Assembly (NCBI GenBank): GCA_009885995.1
Contig: VFJQ01000138.1
Location: 1 to 57,302 of the forward strand
Length of the DNA stretch: 57,302 nucleotides
Origin: Verrucomicrobiota bacterium
Lineage (GTDB): Bacteria; Verrucomicrobiota; Verrucomicrobiia; Chthoniobacterales; Chthoniobacteraceae
Direction: 5' to 3'
The position numbers and the translations under genes are program-made. A model generated the notes under the pieces. The model searched no databases. It had not been told where the DNA came from and was given only the letters and a program-made list of their open reading frames with translations. Numbering within the stretch: position 1 is the stretch's first letter; the number at the start of each line of letters is the position of its first letter. Positions 47,427-56,777 of this stretch are shown here, in pieces.

Positions 47427-50400
47427 ATGGATTTGCGCGCCAGCCACAGCCTCGAACTGCTCGAAAGCTTCGTCCGAACCGTCGCGGAATTTGCCGCGAG
47501 GGAGGAGCAGTTCAGCAAGCTCTTCCGCACGCGTCACAATGCGGCGAAGCGAAAGCGCAACGACGCGCTCGCGCGGATCGATGCGCAGTTTGCCGAGCAG
47601 ATTGAGGCGGTGGAGGCGGAGTTTCAGCAGCAGACCGACGCGACGCGTGCGCGCCACGCGAGCCGGGCCGAGCGCATCCACAACGCGCACACCAAGTGCA
47701 TCCGCGACGTGATGACGCTCGCGCGGCGGAAGAAGGAGAAGTGGCTGAACGACCTGCAACTGCGTCACTACCAGGCGAAGAAACAACACCCGCTCGACCT
47801 CAAGGCGACCGACACGGAGCTGGAGGCGTTCTTCGCGAACCTCGCTGCGCAGCGCACCGCGCTCACGAGCGTGCGCGACCGGACCCGGCGGGCGTTCGCG
47901 GGGTATCTGTCATACCAGCGCTTGCTGACTCCGCCGGGCGGCGAGCCGCTGGCGGCAACCGGCGCCGATCGCGACCGACTGCTTGGCGAGTTGCAGACGC
48001 ACATCGAGACCGCGGAACGCATGCTCGCCGACTTCCGCAAGCTCGCGCTCCCGCGCCTGTTAAGCGTCCTCCAGCCCGTGCTGCTGATCGTGTTTTTCGT
48101 CATCGGCGGCGGTGTCCTCGCGATTCGCCTCGGCTTCGATGCAGCCGCGATCCGCACCGCCGGGATCGCGCTCGCCGCGTCGCTCGCGGGGCTGTTTGCG
48201 ATCCACTTGATCGGCCATCGCAGCGGGAAATCGGCCGCCGCCACGCTAGCGGAGACGCTCGCTGAAGCCGCGCGGCTCCACGACGCGTCTGCCACCGCCG
48301 CGCAGGCGAAGCATGCCGACGACCGACAGCGCCTTCAGCAGGAACACGAGGATCTCGGCCTGGAAATCCGCGAGCAATGGAAGCACGGCGACGAAATCGA
48401 GGAGGAATTTTCCGTGGAGGCGCGTGAGAAGATCGTGACCCAGGCACCGCGGCTCATGGCGAGGAACGAGCGGCAATTGCAGGCGCGGCTCGCCCGCATC
48501 GAGACAGCCCATGCCACGCGGCTCGCGGAGATCCAAGGCAAGGCCGACGCGCTGCGAAGCGAGTTCGGCTCAACGAGCGATGCCGAGTCGGCGCAGGTGG
48601 TGGCCGATGAGACGACGGCATGGTCGGGGATCGAGTCCGACTGGAACGGCCGGATCGCGGCGCTCTACGAGTCCGTCGCTGCGATGAGTCAAGCGGCGCA
48701 GTTTCCCGCGTGGGAAACGCGCTTCGTCGAGGAGTGGAAGCCCACGACGGCATACCCGCCGGCCATCCGCTTCGCCCATCTGGAACTCGATTTGACGCGA
48801 CTCGGCGGGGGCTTTCCGCAGCAGCTCGCACTGCCGGGCGAACCGCACATTTCCATCCCGCTCGCGCTCGCCTTTCCCGAGCAGGGCTCGCTGCTCATCG
48901 AGACGAGCGACAGCACCGCGGTCAAAGCCACGTTCACGAACATCATCCTCCGCCTGCTCGCCGCGACGCCGCCGGGGAAGCTCAGCTTCACGATCATAGA
49001 CCCGGTCGGGCTCGGGCAGGATTTCGGCGGGCTGATGCATCTGAGCGACTACGAGGACAGCATCATCAACCGCCGCATCTGGACGCAGCGCGACCAGATC
49101 GAGGAGCGGCTCGCGGAGCTGAACGAGCACGTCGAGAAGGTCATCCAGATGTATCTGCGCAACGAATACGCAAGCATCACCGAATACAACGCGCAGGCCG
49201 GCAGCGTGGCGGAGAAATACTACTTCCTCGTCATCGCGGATTTTCCCGCGGGCTTCAGCGAGACGGCGGCGAAGCGGCTCCAAAGCATCATCGTGAGCGG
49301 GCCGCGCTGTGGCGTGTTCACATTCATCCACTGGGATCAACGGCACGCGCTGCCCGATGGATTTTCGGCCGATGAGCTGCGAAGAGGCAGCGTGCGGTTG
49401 CAGCGCGACGGCGTCTGCTGGGTGCTCACGCCGGAGCAGGCGGCGGCGGGCGTGGCGCTCGTGCTCGATGCCGCGCCGGAGCAGGAACTCGCTGTCAGCC
49501 TCGCGCACAAGATCGGCAAGGCGAGCATCGACTCGAATCGTGTCGAGGTGCCCTTTCTCCACATCGCGCCGAAGCCGGACGAAATGTGGACTGCCGACAC
49601 GACGAGCGAGCTGCGCGTCGCCATCGGGCGCACGGGCGCGACGAAGCTGCAGTATCTCGCCATCGGCAAAGGCACGCGGCAGCACGCGCTCTTCGCGGGC
49701 AAGACGGGCTCGGGCAAATCGACCCTTTTCCATGTCATCATCACAAACCTCGCGCTCTCGTGCAGCCCCGATCAGGTCGAGTTTTACCTCATCGATTTCA
49801 AGAAGGGCGTGGAGTTCAAGTGCTACGCCACGAATGCGCTGCCGCATGCGCGCGTCGTGGCGATCGAGAGCGACCGCGAGTTTGCGCTCAGCGTGCTCCA
49901 GCGCGTCGATGATGAGCTGAAGCGGCGTGGCGACATGTTCCGCAAGCTCGGCGTGCAGGACATCGCCGGCTACAAGCGCGCCGGCGGCACCGAGCCCGTG
50001 CCGCGCACGCTGCTGATCATCGACGAGTTTCAAGAGTTCTTCGTCGAGGACGACGAGATCGCGCAGACGGCGTCGCTGCTTTTCGACCGCATCGTGCGCC
50101 AAGGCCGCGCGTTCGGCATCCATGTGCTGCTCGGCTCGCAGACGCTCGGCGGCGCTTACACGCTCGCGCGGGCGACGCTCGGGCAGATGGTCATTCGCGT
50201 CGCATTGCAGTGCAATGAAGCCGACGCGTATCTCATCATGGACGAGAGCAACTCCGCGCCGCGACTGCTCTCGCGGCCGGGCGAAGGCATCTACAACGAC
50301 GCGGCCGGCGCGCTCGAAGGCAACAGTCCATTCCAAGTCGTGTGGCTCTCGGACGAAGAGCGCGATCGCTGGCTCAGCCACGTGAGCCTGCTTGCGGCGA

Positions 50401-51281
50401 AGCATCGCGATCACCACCCAGGCCCGATCGTCTTCGAGGGCAACGCACCCGCCGAGATTCGCGAGAATCCACTGCTCGCGACAGCGCTCGAGACGAAGCC
50501 GCTCGCGCTGCCGCCGGCGCCGCGCGTGTGGTTGGGCGCGCCAAATTCGATCAAGGGTCCGACCGAGGCGGTCTTCCATCGGCAGAGCGGCAACCATCTG
50601 ATGATCGTCGGCCAGCGCGAAGAAGCGGCGCTCACGATGCTCGGCATTTCACTCGTGAGTCTCGCGGCGCAGCACCCGATCGGCACGGCGAAGTTCATCC
50701 TATTGCACAGCGCGACGCTAGGCTCGTCGGACGCGGAATTCATCGAACGCATCTGCGCGGCGATCCCACACGGCGTGCGCGCGGTCAGCGGCCACGAAGT
50801 GCCTGCGGTCATGAACGAGGTGGGCGGGGAATTGAAAGCGCGGGAGAGCGGCGAGTCGGTGCATGGTCACTCGATTTTCGTGCTCATCCACGGCTTGCAG
50901 CGGTTCAAGAAGCTGCGGCAAGAAGACGACTTCAGCTTCTCGACGAGCGACGCCGGGCCGGATGCGGCGGGGCACTTCAACAGCATCATCACCGAGGGCA
51001 GCAGCCACGGCATTCACCTCCTGTTGACGATCGACACCTACAACAACGTGAGCCGCTTCCTCAGCCGGAAGGCGCAGAGCGAAATCGAGATGCGCGTCGT
51101 CTTCCAGATGAGCGTGAACGACTCCGCCAGCCTCATCGACACACCGAAAGCCAGCGGTCTCGGTCTGCACCGCGCGCTGCTCTTCAATGAGCAGCAGGGC
51201 ACACTCGAAACCTTCCGCCCTTACGCGATGCCCGACGCCGACTGGCTCGAGCAGGTCGCGGCGAAACTTTCCAATCAATGA
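47427..51281 (+). CDS. FtsK/SpoIIIE (EssC-like) membrane ATPase with three ATPase-like domains
   Basis: 1284 residues. The N-terminal ~200 are coiled coil; residues ~213-260 hold two transmembrane helices (SVLQPVLLIVFFVIGGGVLA, GIALAASLAGLFAIHLIGH); then a second coiled coil to ~400. Domain 1 has a degenerate P-loop (LLIETSDSTAVKATF) and Walker B (FLVIADFP). Domain 2 is intact: Walker A FAGKTGSGKSTLFHV (~756-770), LIDFKKGVEF, and Walker B TLLIIDEFQEFF (~862-873). Domain 3 is degenerate (MIVGQREEAALTML; IFVLIHGLQRF). Coupling to WXG100-like genes points to type VII-like substrate export rather than chromosome partition. The ATG at 47427 is the first start after the upstream stop. Confidence 0.88.
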   Translation: MDLRASHSLELLESFVRTVAEFAAREEQFSKLFRTRHNAAKRKRNDALARIDAQFAEQIEAVEAEFQQQTDATRARHASRAERIHNAHTKCIRDVMTLARRKKEKWLNDLQLRHYQAKKQHPLDLKATDTELEAFFANLAAQRTALTSVRDRTRRAFAGYLSYQRLLTPPGGEPLAATGADRDRLLGELQTHIETAERMLADFRKLALPRLLSVLQPVLLIVFFVIGGGVLAIRLGFDAAAIRTAGIALAASLAGLFAIHLIGHRSGKSAAATLAETLAEAARLHDASATAAQAKHADDRQRLQQEHEDLGLEIREQWKHGDEIEEEFSVEAREKIVTQAPRLMARNERQLQARLARIETAHATRLAEIQGKADALRSEFGSTSDAESAQVVADETTAWSGIESDWNGRIAALYESVAAMSQAAQFPAWETRFVEEWKPTTAYPPAIRFAHLELDLTRLGGGFPQQLALPGEPHISIPLALAFPEQGSLLIETSDSTAVKATFTNIILRLLAATPPGKLSFTIIDPVGLGQDFGGLMHLSDYEDSIINRRIWTQRDQIEERLAELNEHVEKVIQMYLRNEYASITEYNAQAGSVAEKYYFLVIADFPAGFSETAAKRLQSIIVSGPRCGVFTFIHWDQRHALPDGFSADELRRGSVRLQRDGVCWVLTPEQAAAGVALVLDAAPEQELAVSLAHKIGKASIDSNRVEVPFLHIAPKPDEMWTADTTSELRVAIGRTGATKLQYLAIGKGTRQHALFAGKTGSGKSTLFHVIITNLALSCSPDQVEFYLIDFKKGVEFKCYATNALPHARVVAIESDREFALSVLQRVDDELKRRGDMFRKLGVQDIAGYKRAGGTEPVPRTLLIIDEFQEFFVEDDEIAQTASLLFDRIVRQGRAFGIHVLLGSQTLGGAYTLARATLGQMVIRVALQCNEADAYLIMDESNSAPRLLSRPGEGIYNDAAGALEGNSPFQVVWLSDEERDRWLSHVSLLAAKHRDHHPGPIVFEGNAPAEIRENPLLATALETKPLALPPAPRVWLGAPNSIKGPTEAVFHRQSGNHLMIVGQREEAALTMLGISLVSLAAQHPIGTAKFILLHSATLGSSDAEFIERICAAIPHGVRAVSGHEVPAVMNEVGGELKARESGESVHGHSIFVLIHGLQRFKKLRQEDDFSFSTSDAGPDAAGHFNSIITEGSSHGIHLLLTIDTYNNVSRFLSRKAQSEIEMRVVFQMSVNDSASLIDTPKASGLGLHRALLFNEQQGTLETFRPYAMPDADWLEQVAAKLSNQ

Positions 51282-52510
51282 AATCACTCGTCTTTCTCCT
51301 CACCGCCACCGTCGCCCTCGCCGCTGAGACCGAATGGCCGCAGTTCCGCGGGCCGGACGGGCAAGGCATCTCGCTCGCGAAAGGCGTGCCGGTGAAGTGG
51401 AGCGCGACGGAAAATGTCGCATGGAGCGTCGAGGTGCCGGGGCGTGGGTGGTCTTCGCCGGTGCTGTCGAAAGGCCGGCTTTACCTCACGAGCGCGGTCG
51501 GCGAAGGCGACGAGATCACGCTGCGCGCGCTATGCTTCGACGCGAAGGACGGGCGCACGATTTGGAATACCGAAGTCTTCAAGCCGGACGCCGGCGGCGC
51601 GACGAAGATGCACCGCAAGAACTCCGCTTCGAGCCCCACGCCGATCGTCACGACGGACCGGCTTTACGTTCACTTCGGCCACCTCGGCACGGCGGCGCTC
51701 GACCTCGATGGGAAGATCGTGTGGAAGCAAACGACGCTCGCGTATCCGCCCGTCCACGGCACCGGCGGCTCGCCGATCCTCATCGATGGCTCGCTCGTGT
51801 TTAGCTGTGATGGGCAGAGCGATCCATTCGTCGTCGCGCTCGATGCGGCGACGGGAAATGTGCGCTGGAAGACGCCGCGCCAGTCGCCGGCGAAGAAGCA
51901 GTTCTCCTTCTCCACGCCGCTCGCCGTGAAGCTCGGCGGCACCACGCAGATCGTCAGCCCCGGCAGCGGACTCGTCGGCTCCTATGACCTCAAGGACGGT
52001 CGCGAGCTCTGGCGCGTCGGCTATGGCGAAGGCTACTCCGTCATCCCTCGCCCCGTTTTCGCGCACGATCTTCTCTTCGTCAGTTCCAGCTTCGACAAAC
52101 CCGTGCTCAAAGCCATCCGCCCCGCGGGCGCGAAAGGCGACGTGACCGAGTCGAACGTCGCGTGGGAGTGGGGCAAAGGCGTGCCGCATACCGCGTCGAT
52201 GGTCGTCGTGGGCGATGAACTCTACTTCGTCTCCGACGCTGGCATCGCGAGCTGCGTCGATGCCCGCACAGGCGATCAGCGCTGGAGCGAGCGGCTCGGC
52301 GGCAACTTCTCCGCGTCGCCCGTCGTAGCCGAAGGCCGCATCTATTTCCAAAACGAAACCGGCGTCGGCACCATCGTGAAGGCGGGCCGCACCTACGAAC
52401 TGCTCGCCACGAACGATCTCGCCGAGCCGACGCTTGCGTCACCAGCAGTGGCCGCCGGCGCGCTCTTCATCCGCTCGGAAAGGCACCTGTGGCGGATCGG
52501 CGGACGCTGA
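51278..52510 (+). CDS. Secreted PQQ-like beta-propeller protein
   Basis: 410 residues with a signal peptide (SLVFLLTATVALA) and repeated PQQ/WD-like blades (ETEWPQFRGPDGQGISLAKG, LDLDGKIVWKQ, DAATGNVRWKTP, DLKDGRELWRVG, DARTGDQRWSERLGG). WPQFRGPxGxG is a very common opening for such propellers in Planctomycetes and Verrucomicrobia. No enzyme motif is apparent. Its ATG overlaps the FtsK-like stop by 4 nt, so translation is coupled to that cluster despite its export to the periplasm. Confidence 0.88.
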   Translation: MKSLVFLLTATVALAAETEWPQFRGPDGQGISLAKGVPVKWSATENVAWSVEVPGRGWSSPVLSKGRLYLTSAVGEGDEITLRALCFDAKDGRTIWNTEVFKPDAGGATKMHRKNSASSPTPIVTTDRLYVHFGHLGTAALDLDGKIVWKQTTLAYPPVHGTGGSPILIDGSLVFSCDGQSDPFVVALDAATGNVRWKTPRQSPAKKQFSFSTPLAVKLGGTTQIVSPGSGLVGSYDLKDGRELWRVGYGEGYSVIPRPVFAHDLLFVSSSFDKPVLKAIRPAGAKGDVTESNVAWEWGKGVPHTASMVVVGDELYFVSDAGIASCVDARTGDQRWSERLGGNFSASPVVAEGRIYFQNETGVGTIVKAGRTYELLATNDLAEPTLASPAVAAGALFIRSERHLWRIGGR

Positions 52511-52566
52511 GTGGCGCTGGCAATTCACCACTTGTCCGAGCCAGCCGCGCGCTTCACGGTCACGTC

Positions 52567-53412
52567 ATGCCCTCCTCTCGCTGGCGCGCGTTGATCGTCC
52601 CCTTGCTCTCGCTCTTCGCCACCTCCGCGATCGCTCAATCCCCAAACCAGGCGCCGACCGCAGAAGATACGCCGGCTTACAACGAGATCGTCGCGCGCTC
52701 GTTCCTCATAGAGGTCGAGCCGCTGGTCGAGAAATACACCGGCTGGGATTGTCGCTGGCCGATCCCGTTCCGCCTCGTCACCCGCGCCCAGTATGCGGAG
52801 ACGATGACGAGCCATCTCAAGGCGCACCTCCCCGCACAGTTCCAGTCCGACCGTGGCGCGGAAGCGATGCTCAAGGAGATGCTGCACTCCCAATCCGCCG
52901 GGCTGCTCGGCTGCTATAGCGAGGCATCCAAGTCGCTGTTTTTCCTGCCGGGCAACCTCAGGCCCGTGCTGCGCTCGCTTCGCGTGGAGGAGCGTCACTC
53001 GCGCAATCTGATCGAGCTGATCCTTGCCCACGAACTCACACACGCCGTCCAGGACTCGATCTGCCAAACTTCCGAACACAGCATAAAACTGGCGAGCGAA
53101 GACGAGCAGACGGTGTGGACCATGATCATCGAAGGCCACGCGAGCTGGGTCGCCGATCGCGTGGCCGACGAACTGCACACCGGGGAAGCGGCGCAGCGTC
53201 TGGCCGAAGGGCTGGCGGCAGCGAACGTATCGCCCACGTGGCGCAACAGCAGGGCACACCAGGACGCGAATCTGCGCGGCTACATCGTGGGGAAGAAGTT
53301 CATCGCCGAAGTCTTCGCGCGCGGCGGGACCAAGGCGGTGCAGGCGTTGTTCGACAAGCCGCCGAAGTCGCCGGCGATGATCGAGAACCCTGCGCTGTTC
53401 TTCGCGAAGTAG
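52567..53412 (+). CDS. Secreted protein with an HExxH gluzincin-like motif
   Basis: 281 residues with a signal peptide (WRALIVPLLSLFATSAIAQ), a mostly helical body, and LILAHELTHAVQDS, an HExxH zinc site with EGHASWV ~40 residues later supplying a possible third ligand (E-G-H-A). This resembles proteins annotated as putative metallopeptidases of unknown substrate. The start at 52567 is the first Met before the signal. It lies 56 bp after the propeller gene on the same strand and 6 bp from the convergent acnA stop. Confidence 0.75.
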   Translation: MPSSRWRALIVPLLSLFATSAIAQSPNQAPTAEDTPAYNEIVARSFLIEVEPLVEKYTGWDCRWPIPFRLVTRAQYAETMTSHLKAHLPAQFQSDRGAEAMLKEMLHSQSAGLLGCYSEASKSLFFLPGNLRPVLRSLRVEERHSRNLIELILAHELTHAVQDSICQTSEHSIKLASEDEQTVWTMIIEGHASWVADRVADELHTGEAAQRLAEGLAAANVSPTWRNSRAHQDANLRGYIVGKKFIAEVFARGGTKAVQALFDKPPKSPAMIENPALFFAK

Positions 53413-53418
53413 GCCGCG

Positions 53419-56358
53419 CTAGCTCAGCAACTGCCGCAACACGTAGGGCAGGATGCCGCCGTGGCGGACGTATTCGACTTCGATCGCGGTATCGATGCGG
53501 CTCTTGAGCGTCACCTTCTCCTCCGTGCCGTCGGCGCGGTGGATGACGAGCGTGCAGTCGCTCATCGGCTTGATGTCGTCGCTCAGGCCGAGCAGGTCGA
53601 AGGTCTCGGTGCCGTCGAGCTTGAGGCTCGCGGCGTTCACGCCGTCGGGGAATTGCAGCGGGACCACGCCCATGCCGCAGAGGTTGCTGCGGTGGATACG
53701 CTCGAAGCTCTGCGCGACGACGGCGCGCACCCCGAGCAGGCGCGTGCCTTTCGCGGCCCAGTCGCGCGAGCTGCCGGTGCCGTATTCCTGGCCAGCGAAG
53801 ATCATCAGCGGCGTCTTCGCCTCGATGTATTTCATCGCGGCGTCGTAGATCGGCATGATGGTGGAAGCGGCGCCCCCGCCGCTTTCCGCACCGACAAGCG
53901 GCGAGGCGCCGCTTCCACAATATTTCGTCACGCCGCCTTCCACGCCGGGCACCATGAGGTTCTTGATGCGCACATTGGCGAAGGTGCCGCGGGTCATGAT
54001 GCGGTCGTTGCCACGGCGCGAGCCGTAGCTGTTGAAGTCCTCGAACGCGACGCCGTGCTCGGTGAGATACTTCCCGGCGGGAGACTCCTTCTTGATCGCA
54101 CCCGCGGGGCTGATGTGATCGGTCGTCACCGAATCGCCGAAGATGCCGAGCGGACGCGCGCCCTTGATCTCGCTGATCGTGCCGGGCGCCATGCCGAAGT
54201 CGGTGAAGAACGGCGGCTCCTGCACGTAGGTCGATTCGAGGTTCCACTCGAAGACATCGCCGACCGTGCCGGGGATCTCGTTCCACTTCGGGTTCTGCGA
54301 TGCGAAGTCGGTGTAGAGCTTGCGGAAGACCTCGGGCGACAGCGCGGACGCCATCACTTCGCGCACCTCGGCGAGCGTGGGCCAGATGTCGCGCAGGAAG
54401 ACGGGCGCGCCGTCCTTGCCGGTGCCGATCGCGTCTTTGCTCATGTCCACATCGACGCGACCCGCGAGCGCGAAAGCGACGACGAGCGGCGGCGACATGA
54501 GGAAGTTCGCCTTGATGTTCTGGTGCACGCGCGCCTCGAAGTTGCGGTTCCCCGAGAGCACGCTCGCCGCGATGAGATCGTTCTTCACGATCGCGTCTTC
54601 GATCGCCGGATGCAGCGGGCCGGAGTTGCCGATGCAGGTCGTGCAGCCGTAACCGACGGTCTGGAAACCGAGTGCGTCGAGATACTGCGAGAGCCCCGTC
54701 TTATCGAGGTAATCAGTCACCACGCGCGAGCCCGGCCCGAGCGAAGTCTTCACCGCCGGGTTCACCTTCAGCCCGCGCTCGACCGCCTTCTTCGCGAGCA
54801 AACCCGCGCCGAGCATCACGCTCGGGTTCGACGTATTCGTGCATGACGTGATCGCCGCGATGAGCACGCTCCCGCTGCCGATCTGCACATCGGCGACCTT
54901 GTAGGGTGAAGTCGCCAGATCACTCGCTGCGTCGGGCGTCGGGCGATTGGTGATCATCTCCACGACGTTCTTCGGCGCGCCTTCCTGCATGTGGCCTTTG
55001 TCCGCGCGCGCGTCGGTGGAGAGCATCTCGTGCTTCCCATCGCCCGGCCCGCCATCGAGGTGCACGGGGAAGAGCTTCGTGAGATCGTCCGCCGTCTTGC
55101 CATAGCCGCCGTCGGGGAGGGGCTTGGTGAAGAGATGGCGGAAGGTGTTCCCGAGTTCGGGCAGCGCGATGTGATCCTGCGGACGCTTCGGCCCCGCGAC
55201 CGCCGGGACGACCGTCGAGAGATCGAGCGAGAGATCCACGCTGTATTCGATCTGCCCGCGCTCCGGCACGCCCCACAGGCCCTGAGCCTTGTAGTAAGCC
55301 TCGAACGCCGCGACCAACTCATCGCTGCGCCCGGTGCCGCGCAGATACGTCACCGTCTCCTCGTCGATCGGGAAGAAGCCCATCGTCGCGCCATACTCCG
55401 GCGCCATGTTCGCGATCGTCGCGCGATCCACCACCGCGAGCGCCTTCGCGCCCGGTCCGTAGAACTCCACGAACTTCCCGACCACCTTCGCCTTGCGCAG
55501 CATCTGCGTGATGTGCAGCACCACGTCGGTCGCCGTCACGCCTTCCGCCACCGCACCGGTGAGATGCACGCCGACCACTTCCGGCGTGAGGAAATACACC
55601 GGTTGCCCGAGCATCCCCGCTTCCGCCTCGATGCCGCCCACGCCCCAGCCGACCACGCCGAGGCCGTTGATCATCGTCGTGTGCGAGTCCGTGCCCACGA
55701 GCGTGTCGGGATAGTAGAGTGGAAGCGACGCCCCCGTCGCTTCACCGCCAGCCGAAGCGGCGGGGGCGCCGCTTCCACAAAGCACGCCCTTCGCGAGATA
55801 TTCGAGATTCACCTGATGCACGATGCCGATGCCCGGCGGCACGACGCCGAAGGTTTTGAACGCCTGCTGTCCCCACTTCAGCAGCTCATACCGCTCGCGG
55901 TTGCGCTTGAACTCCAGCTCCAGGTTCCGCTCCAGCGCATCGCTGCTGCCGAAGAAATCCACCTGCACCGAGTGATCCACCACGAGGTCCACCGGCACGA
56001 GCGGCTCGATCATCTTCGGATCGCGCCCGAGCCGCGACACCGTCGAGCGCATCGCCGCGAGATCGACCAGCAGCGGCACGCCCGTGAAGTCCTGCAACAC
56101 CACACGCGCGACGACGAACGGGATCTCGATCTGCGCCGGCGCCTTCGCATTCCAGTTCGCGAGCGCCTTCACATCCTCCTCGCGCACGCGCTGCCCGTCG
56201 CAATTGCGCAGCACGCTCTCGAGCACGATGCGGATGGAAATCGGCAGCCGCGAGATCGGCCCCACGCCAGCTTTCTCCAAGGCCGGCAGCGAGTAGTAGC
56301 TGCCGCGTTTGCCGTTGCCGAGATCGAAGGTTTGCAGGGTGCCGAATGGATCGCTCAT
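53419..56358 (-). CDS. acnA: Aconitate hydratase A carrying two in-frame palindromic insertions
   Basis: A 979-residue TCA-cycle enzyme isomerising citrate and isocitrate. It starts [19 protein letters not shown]; Fe-S ligands are in [10 protein letters not shown] and [34 protein letters not shown] and [16 protein letters not shown] are family hallmarks. The length exceeds the ~890 of AcnA/IRP1. Residues ~194-214 ([16 protein letters not shown]) and ~814-833 ([16 protein letters not shown]) are translations of GTGG-headed REPINs, replacing surface-loop text before [10 protein letters not shown] and before [10 protein letters not shown]. Both are read in the same frame and keep the enzyme open. 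A further palindrome lies 80 bp upstream of the start. Confidence 0.96.
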   Translation of the reverse strand: MSDPFGTLQTFDLGNGKRGSYYSLPALEKAGVGPISRLPISIRIVLESVLRNCDGQRVREEDVKALANWNAKAPAQIEIPFVVARVVLQDFTGVPLLVDLAAMRSTVSRLGRDPKMIEPLVPVDLVVDHSVQVDFFGSSDALERNLELEFKRNRERYELLKWGQQAFKTFGVVPPGIGIVHQVNLEYLAKGVLCGSGAPAASAGGEATGASLPLYYPDTLVGTDSHTTMINGLGVVGWGVGGIEAEAGMLGQPVYFLTPEVVGVHLTGAVAEGVTATDVVLHITQMLRKAKVVGKFVEFYGPGAKALAVVDRATIANMAPEYGATMGFFPIDEETVTYLRGTGRSDELVAAFEAYYKAQGLWGVPERGQIEYSVDLSLDLSTVVPAVAGPKRPQDHIALPELGNTFRHLFTKPLPDGGYGKTADDLTKLFPVHLDGGPGDGKHEMLSTDARADKGHMQEGAPKNVVEMITNRPTPDAASDLATSPYKVADVQIGSGSVLIAAITSCTNTSNPSVMLGAGLLAKKAVERGLKVNPAVKTSLGPGSRVVTDYLDKTGLSQYLDALGFQTVGYGCTTCIGNSGPLHPAIEDAIVKNDLIAASVLSGNRNFEARVHQNIKANFLMSPPLVVAFALAGRVDVDMSKDAIGTGKDGAPVFLRDIWPTLAEVREVMASALSPEVFRKLYTDFASQNPKWNEIPGTVGDVFEWNLESTYVQEPPFFTDFGMAPGTISEIKGARPLGIFGDSVTTDHISPAGAIKKESPAGKYLTEHGVAFEDFNSYGSRRGNDRIMTRGTFANVRIKNLMVPGVEGGVTKYCGSGASPLVGAESGGGAASTIMPIYDAAMKYIEAKTPLMIFAGQEYGTGSSRDWAAKGTRLLGVRAVVAQSFERIHRSNLCGMGVVPLQFPDGVNAASLKLDGTETFDLLGLSDDIKPMSDCTLVIHRADGTEEKVTLKSRIDTAIEVEYVRHGGILPYVLRQLLS
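53861..53918. repeat. REPIN (family B, GTGG-headed) in acnA codons ~814-833
   Basis: 58 bp with perfect 14-bp outer arms GTGGAAGCGGCGCC / GGCGCCGCTTCCAC. Each half is a REP with stem AAGCGGC/GCCGCTT and loops GCCCCC and GCCTC. It is translated in frame as part of aconitase without a stop. Confidence 0.88.
55719..55778. repeat. REPIN (family B, GTGG-headed) in acnA codons ~194-214
   Basis: 60 bp. Left REP has stem AAGCGAC/GTCGCTT, right REP has AAGCGGC/GCCGCTT, a compensatory pair change relative to 53861-53918. Loops are GCCCCC. Orientation and reading frame match the other copy, starting CGSGAP on the coding strand. Confidence 0.88.
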
Positions 56359-56438
56359 AATTCGTCCACCAAAGCGGACTCGCGCCCGCGGGGCAAGCGC
56401 GAGCAACGCCGGAGGCGGTTCGCAAGGAATGCCCCCAA

Positions 56439-56573
56439 GGTAGCTGCGACGCCTCGTCGCAGAAAGTTCCGGCGGCGCCTCGCCGCTGGGCCTGCGCAAT
56501 CAAATCGAGCGTCCGGGAACCGCGCGGCGAGGCGCCGCGGGCACCTTCCTGCGACGAAGGCGTCGCAGCTACC
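56439..56573. repeat. Large nested palindrome (REPIN family C, GTAG-headed) upstream of acnA
   Basis: 135 bp with outer arms GGTAGCTGCGACGCC (56439-56453) and GGCGTCGCAGCTACC (56559-56573). Each outer REP folds as CTGCGAC-loop-GTCGCAG. An inner pair of hairpins (GCGGC-GCCTC-GCCGC and GCGGC-GAGGC-GCCGC) are themselves mutual inverted repeats. It ends exactly at the stop codon of the PIN pseudogene and starts 80 bp before the acnA ATG. Confidence 0.82.
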
Positions 56574-56771
56574 CTAGCGCCCGCGCTCGTTGGCCTCGTC
56601 GCGCGAGAGCGGCGCAAAACCCGGCGCCTCCACCGGCGCGGCCAGCAATTCCGCAATCAGATCGTCGCCGGCGCTGCAAATCGCCTCACCGGCCACGGCG
56701 GCGGCCACCTGTGCGCTATTCTACTCCGGGTAGTAGAGCTTCAAAAGGCAACCCGTATCGAGATAGAGCAC
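56574..56771 (-). pseudogene. Broken PIN-domain toxin gene (VapC-like)
   Basis: A GTG at 56771, 6 bp after the antitoxin stop, begins MLYLDTGCLLKLYYPE, the N-terminal strand and first acidic residue (Asp5) of PIN ribonucleases. Codon 17 is TAG (56723-56721). The frame continues as NSAQVAAAVAGEAI and then jumps to a C-terminal-like EAPGFAPLSRDEANERGR. Total length is ~65 codons against the usual ~130-140, so the gene has a nonsense mutation and an internal deletion. The central catalytic acids are missing, so the toxin is dead. Confidence 0.75.
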
Positions 56772-56777
56772 GGCGGA

